From Kibdelosporangium philippinense (lineage in GTDB: Bacteria > Actinomycetota > Actinomycetes > Mycobacteriales > Pseudonocardiaceae), in the NCBI RefSeq assembly GCF_021390435.2, contig NZ_JAJVCN010000002.1, positions 1,612,001-1,676,000 of the forward strand: a DNA stretch of 64,000 nt, read 5' to 3'. The notes under the pieces were generated by a model. The model saw nothing but the letters and a program-made list of their open reading frames with translations. It was not told the DNA's origin and ran no database searches. A program made the translations under genes and the position numbers. Shown in pieces: positions 60,101 through 63,100 of this stretch. How positions within the stretch are numbered: position 1 is the first letter of the stretch; every line of letters begins with the position of its first letter.

Positions 60101-63100
60101 AGAGTTGTGGCGGCACAGCACGGCGAACTCGGCGTCGTGGATGACACCGGCCGGTCCGCTCGATGTCGAGGCTGTCGACCGCGAGCGCGCGAACGTTCCG
60201 GTCCTGCAGGTGCGCGGCAACCAGAACCCGGCTGCGGTGATCATCGGCGCCGACGGTCTCCCGATCCCGGCGCAGCCCCAGATCCACCAAGCGGCTTTCG
60301 ACGCGGTCACGGTCGAGACCAGCCAGGGCGACCGGACCACCGAGCTGACTGTCAACACACTTCTCACGCATCCCGCCCCGGTCTCGCAGGAGCAGGCCAC
60401 CGCCGTGTGGGGACGGCTGCAGGCAGGCGTGGAAGAGCTGTACAACAAGGGATACCGGTTCCCAAGCGGAGACAAGCTCCGGGTGCGGGTCGTCCAGGTG
60501 AACGACCCCGCGCAGGCGCACATCACGCTGAACATCCACGAAAGCACGGCAGCACCGAGTACTGAGCCGCTGTCCGTTCCCGTCGACGCCAGCCGGATCG
60601 CACTCGCCCAGAAGATCGGCCGGAGCCTGGGCATCGCGGAGACCTCCTTCGGCCCGGCACCCGACGACTCGCAACCGCGTCCGCGCCGGGAGCGCAACGG
60701 CAAGCGCGCCAACGTTTCCCCGTGGACCTTCAAGCCGCGGCACGCATGGATGATCGCGAAGATCGTGGCGGACGCACAGGCGTCCCGCGACAGGTATCTG
60801 CTTCCGTTGGTACGACAGATGATCGACCCGAACGCGACCACGGTCAGCATGAGACACGTCAACCAGCTTGCCGGACTTGTGCCCCGCGCCGAAAGCCACG
60901 GACCCTTGCCGGACGCGCCATCCGTGCGGATGCCGTATTACGCCGTCGATTCGACCAGTGTTGTCCGTGAGGTGGATCCGAGCCGGATCGCGATGGCCTC
61001 GATCGTCGGCCCGGATGGGGTGGTTGCTGGGGTTTCGTTTGTCCCGGCTGAGTCGGCTGTGGTGCAGGAGTTCGTGGCCGAGGATGGTGTCCAGGGTTCC
61101 TTTGTGGTCGATGGTCATTCAGATGGCACCGGGCGTGTGCAGGTCACTGTGGACGATGAGGCGCTGTCCATGGATGTCGCCACTGTGGCGCGGGTGTTGA
61201 CTGATTCCACTGTGTACAGCGCGGCGATGCTTCGCGGGGTCATCACGTTGATGATGTGTGATGTCGCCGCGGTGGCTCGTCAGTTCTTGCAGGCGTTGCC
61301 GTCGACGTACTCTGGCAGGGTTCGTGCGCCGGGTGGCAGGCTTGAGTTCGGTTTTGTCACCGATGGGCCGGTCCAACGGCCGGATCTGACGATCTCTGGC
61401 GGGCGTGGCTGGCTGGTGGTTTCGCACACAGACACCGACCAGCAGGAGCCCGCACGCAGCACATCGGCAGGCGAACCTGTACGTGATAGGTGGTACAGCC
61501 GCAGTGGCAGGGAACGAACGTTCAACTTGTCCCTGCCCCGCGTTTCAACCAGGCGGAAAGGGGAAGCGCCGACATCGAGTGCCAAACGACCTCGCAAGGA
61601 CAAGTCGCCAGAGCGGGAAAGCACGCCGCACAACTGGTTCGCCCTGGAGGTAGCGGAGTCCACACAGCGAAAAACAACTGGGTACGCGCAGGTGCGGAAT
61701 GTCGCCCGGCAGTTGCTTGAGCACCAGTCCAGTTCGGCGCATGTCTGGGTCGCGGCTGCCCGTCGGGCTGATTCACAAGCGGTGGCGCGGTGGTTGCTTG
61801 ACGTGCTTGCGGATCTGGATCCAGAGATCGACCTGCAGTCGAAAGTGAGTGTGGAACGGGACAACGCCGTACCGGAGGCGAACGCCGTCGTCGAAGTCGG
61901 TGTGCTTGTTGTGCACCATGACGTGATATTCGCTGGCCGCGGACCGCGGGCGACGATCACTATCCCTGGCAGCAATGATTTCGACAGGTTCGTTGCGGAA
62001 CCTGTCGGTTCCACCACTGGAATCGATCAGGTGGTGATGTGGCTGACCGGCCAGATGGCGTCGCAGTCATCGGATTCAGTGCGGTCGTGGCATGTGGAAG
62101 TGTCCGCGACCGGAGGGCCCGATCAGGCCTACGCGCGGCGTGTCGCGCAAGAGATCGAGCAGCACGTCGTCGAGCAATCGGTGAATGTCGCCGTACATGG
62201 CCCGGATTCCGCCCAAGACCGTCCCGCTCATGCCCCAGGCAAGGGCAAAGCGCGGGACAGCGTGGTCACGTTGACCCTGGTCGGTGCGACCGACATCGAG
62301 TCGATCAGCACAGAGTTCGTGCGCCGCTATGCGGATGTGCCGGAGTCCATGCGGATTCCACTCGACGCGCTTCATACGGCGATGGCCGAGTTGCGGACCA
62401 TGGCCGCCGACGTCGTCTTGGGCAGCCGGGTGAGCGAGACCTTCGACCTCGCGGGTATGCACATACCCGCTGTCGCAAAGAGGGCCCGCGCCGGTGACCG
62501 GATGAGGCTGGCTGACGCCGTGTTCGACATGCTGCTGGCGGCATCTGTCGCGCCGGTCGGCAGTTCCGGTGAATCGGATGTCTGGCAGCGCACGGTTGGA
62601 TTCACTCCGCGTGACGCCGTCCACCTGCTTCAGTCGACTGTGTACAAGAACGCGTCCGGCGTGGGACAGCCGCTGCCCAATTATGTCGGCGGCCCGACCC
62701 TTGCTGAGCGGTGGCTTCAACTGAAGCGGATCAGCGAGGCACCGAAGAAGGATCCGGCGACTCCGAGCGCTTTGGCCAGCAGTTTGAAGCGTGCCGCCAG
62801 ACCAACGCCGGCACCTGAGGTGTCGCAGAGCAGCCGCGCGCCCGAGCCAACTCCGGTGGCAAGTTCCTCTGCGACAACAGTTGCCGAACACCAGGATCCG
62901 GTCGACACACCCCGCCGGAGCACCCGTGCGGGGAAAAACAAGGCCCCGGATTATGTGTCTGGCCGTGAGGAGCGCCGGCAGACACCGGCACAGCCAGCGG
63001 TTCCCATGCGGCGTCCGGTAACTGGCGGCTTCAAGATCGTGAACCGTACCGGCGAGCCGCGGACGAATGTCGATATCGACATGGTGTTCCCTGCCAACTG

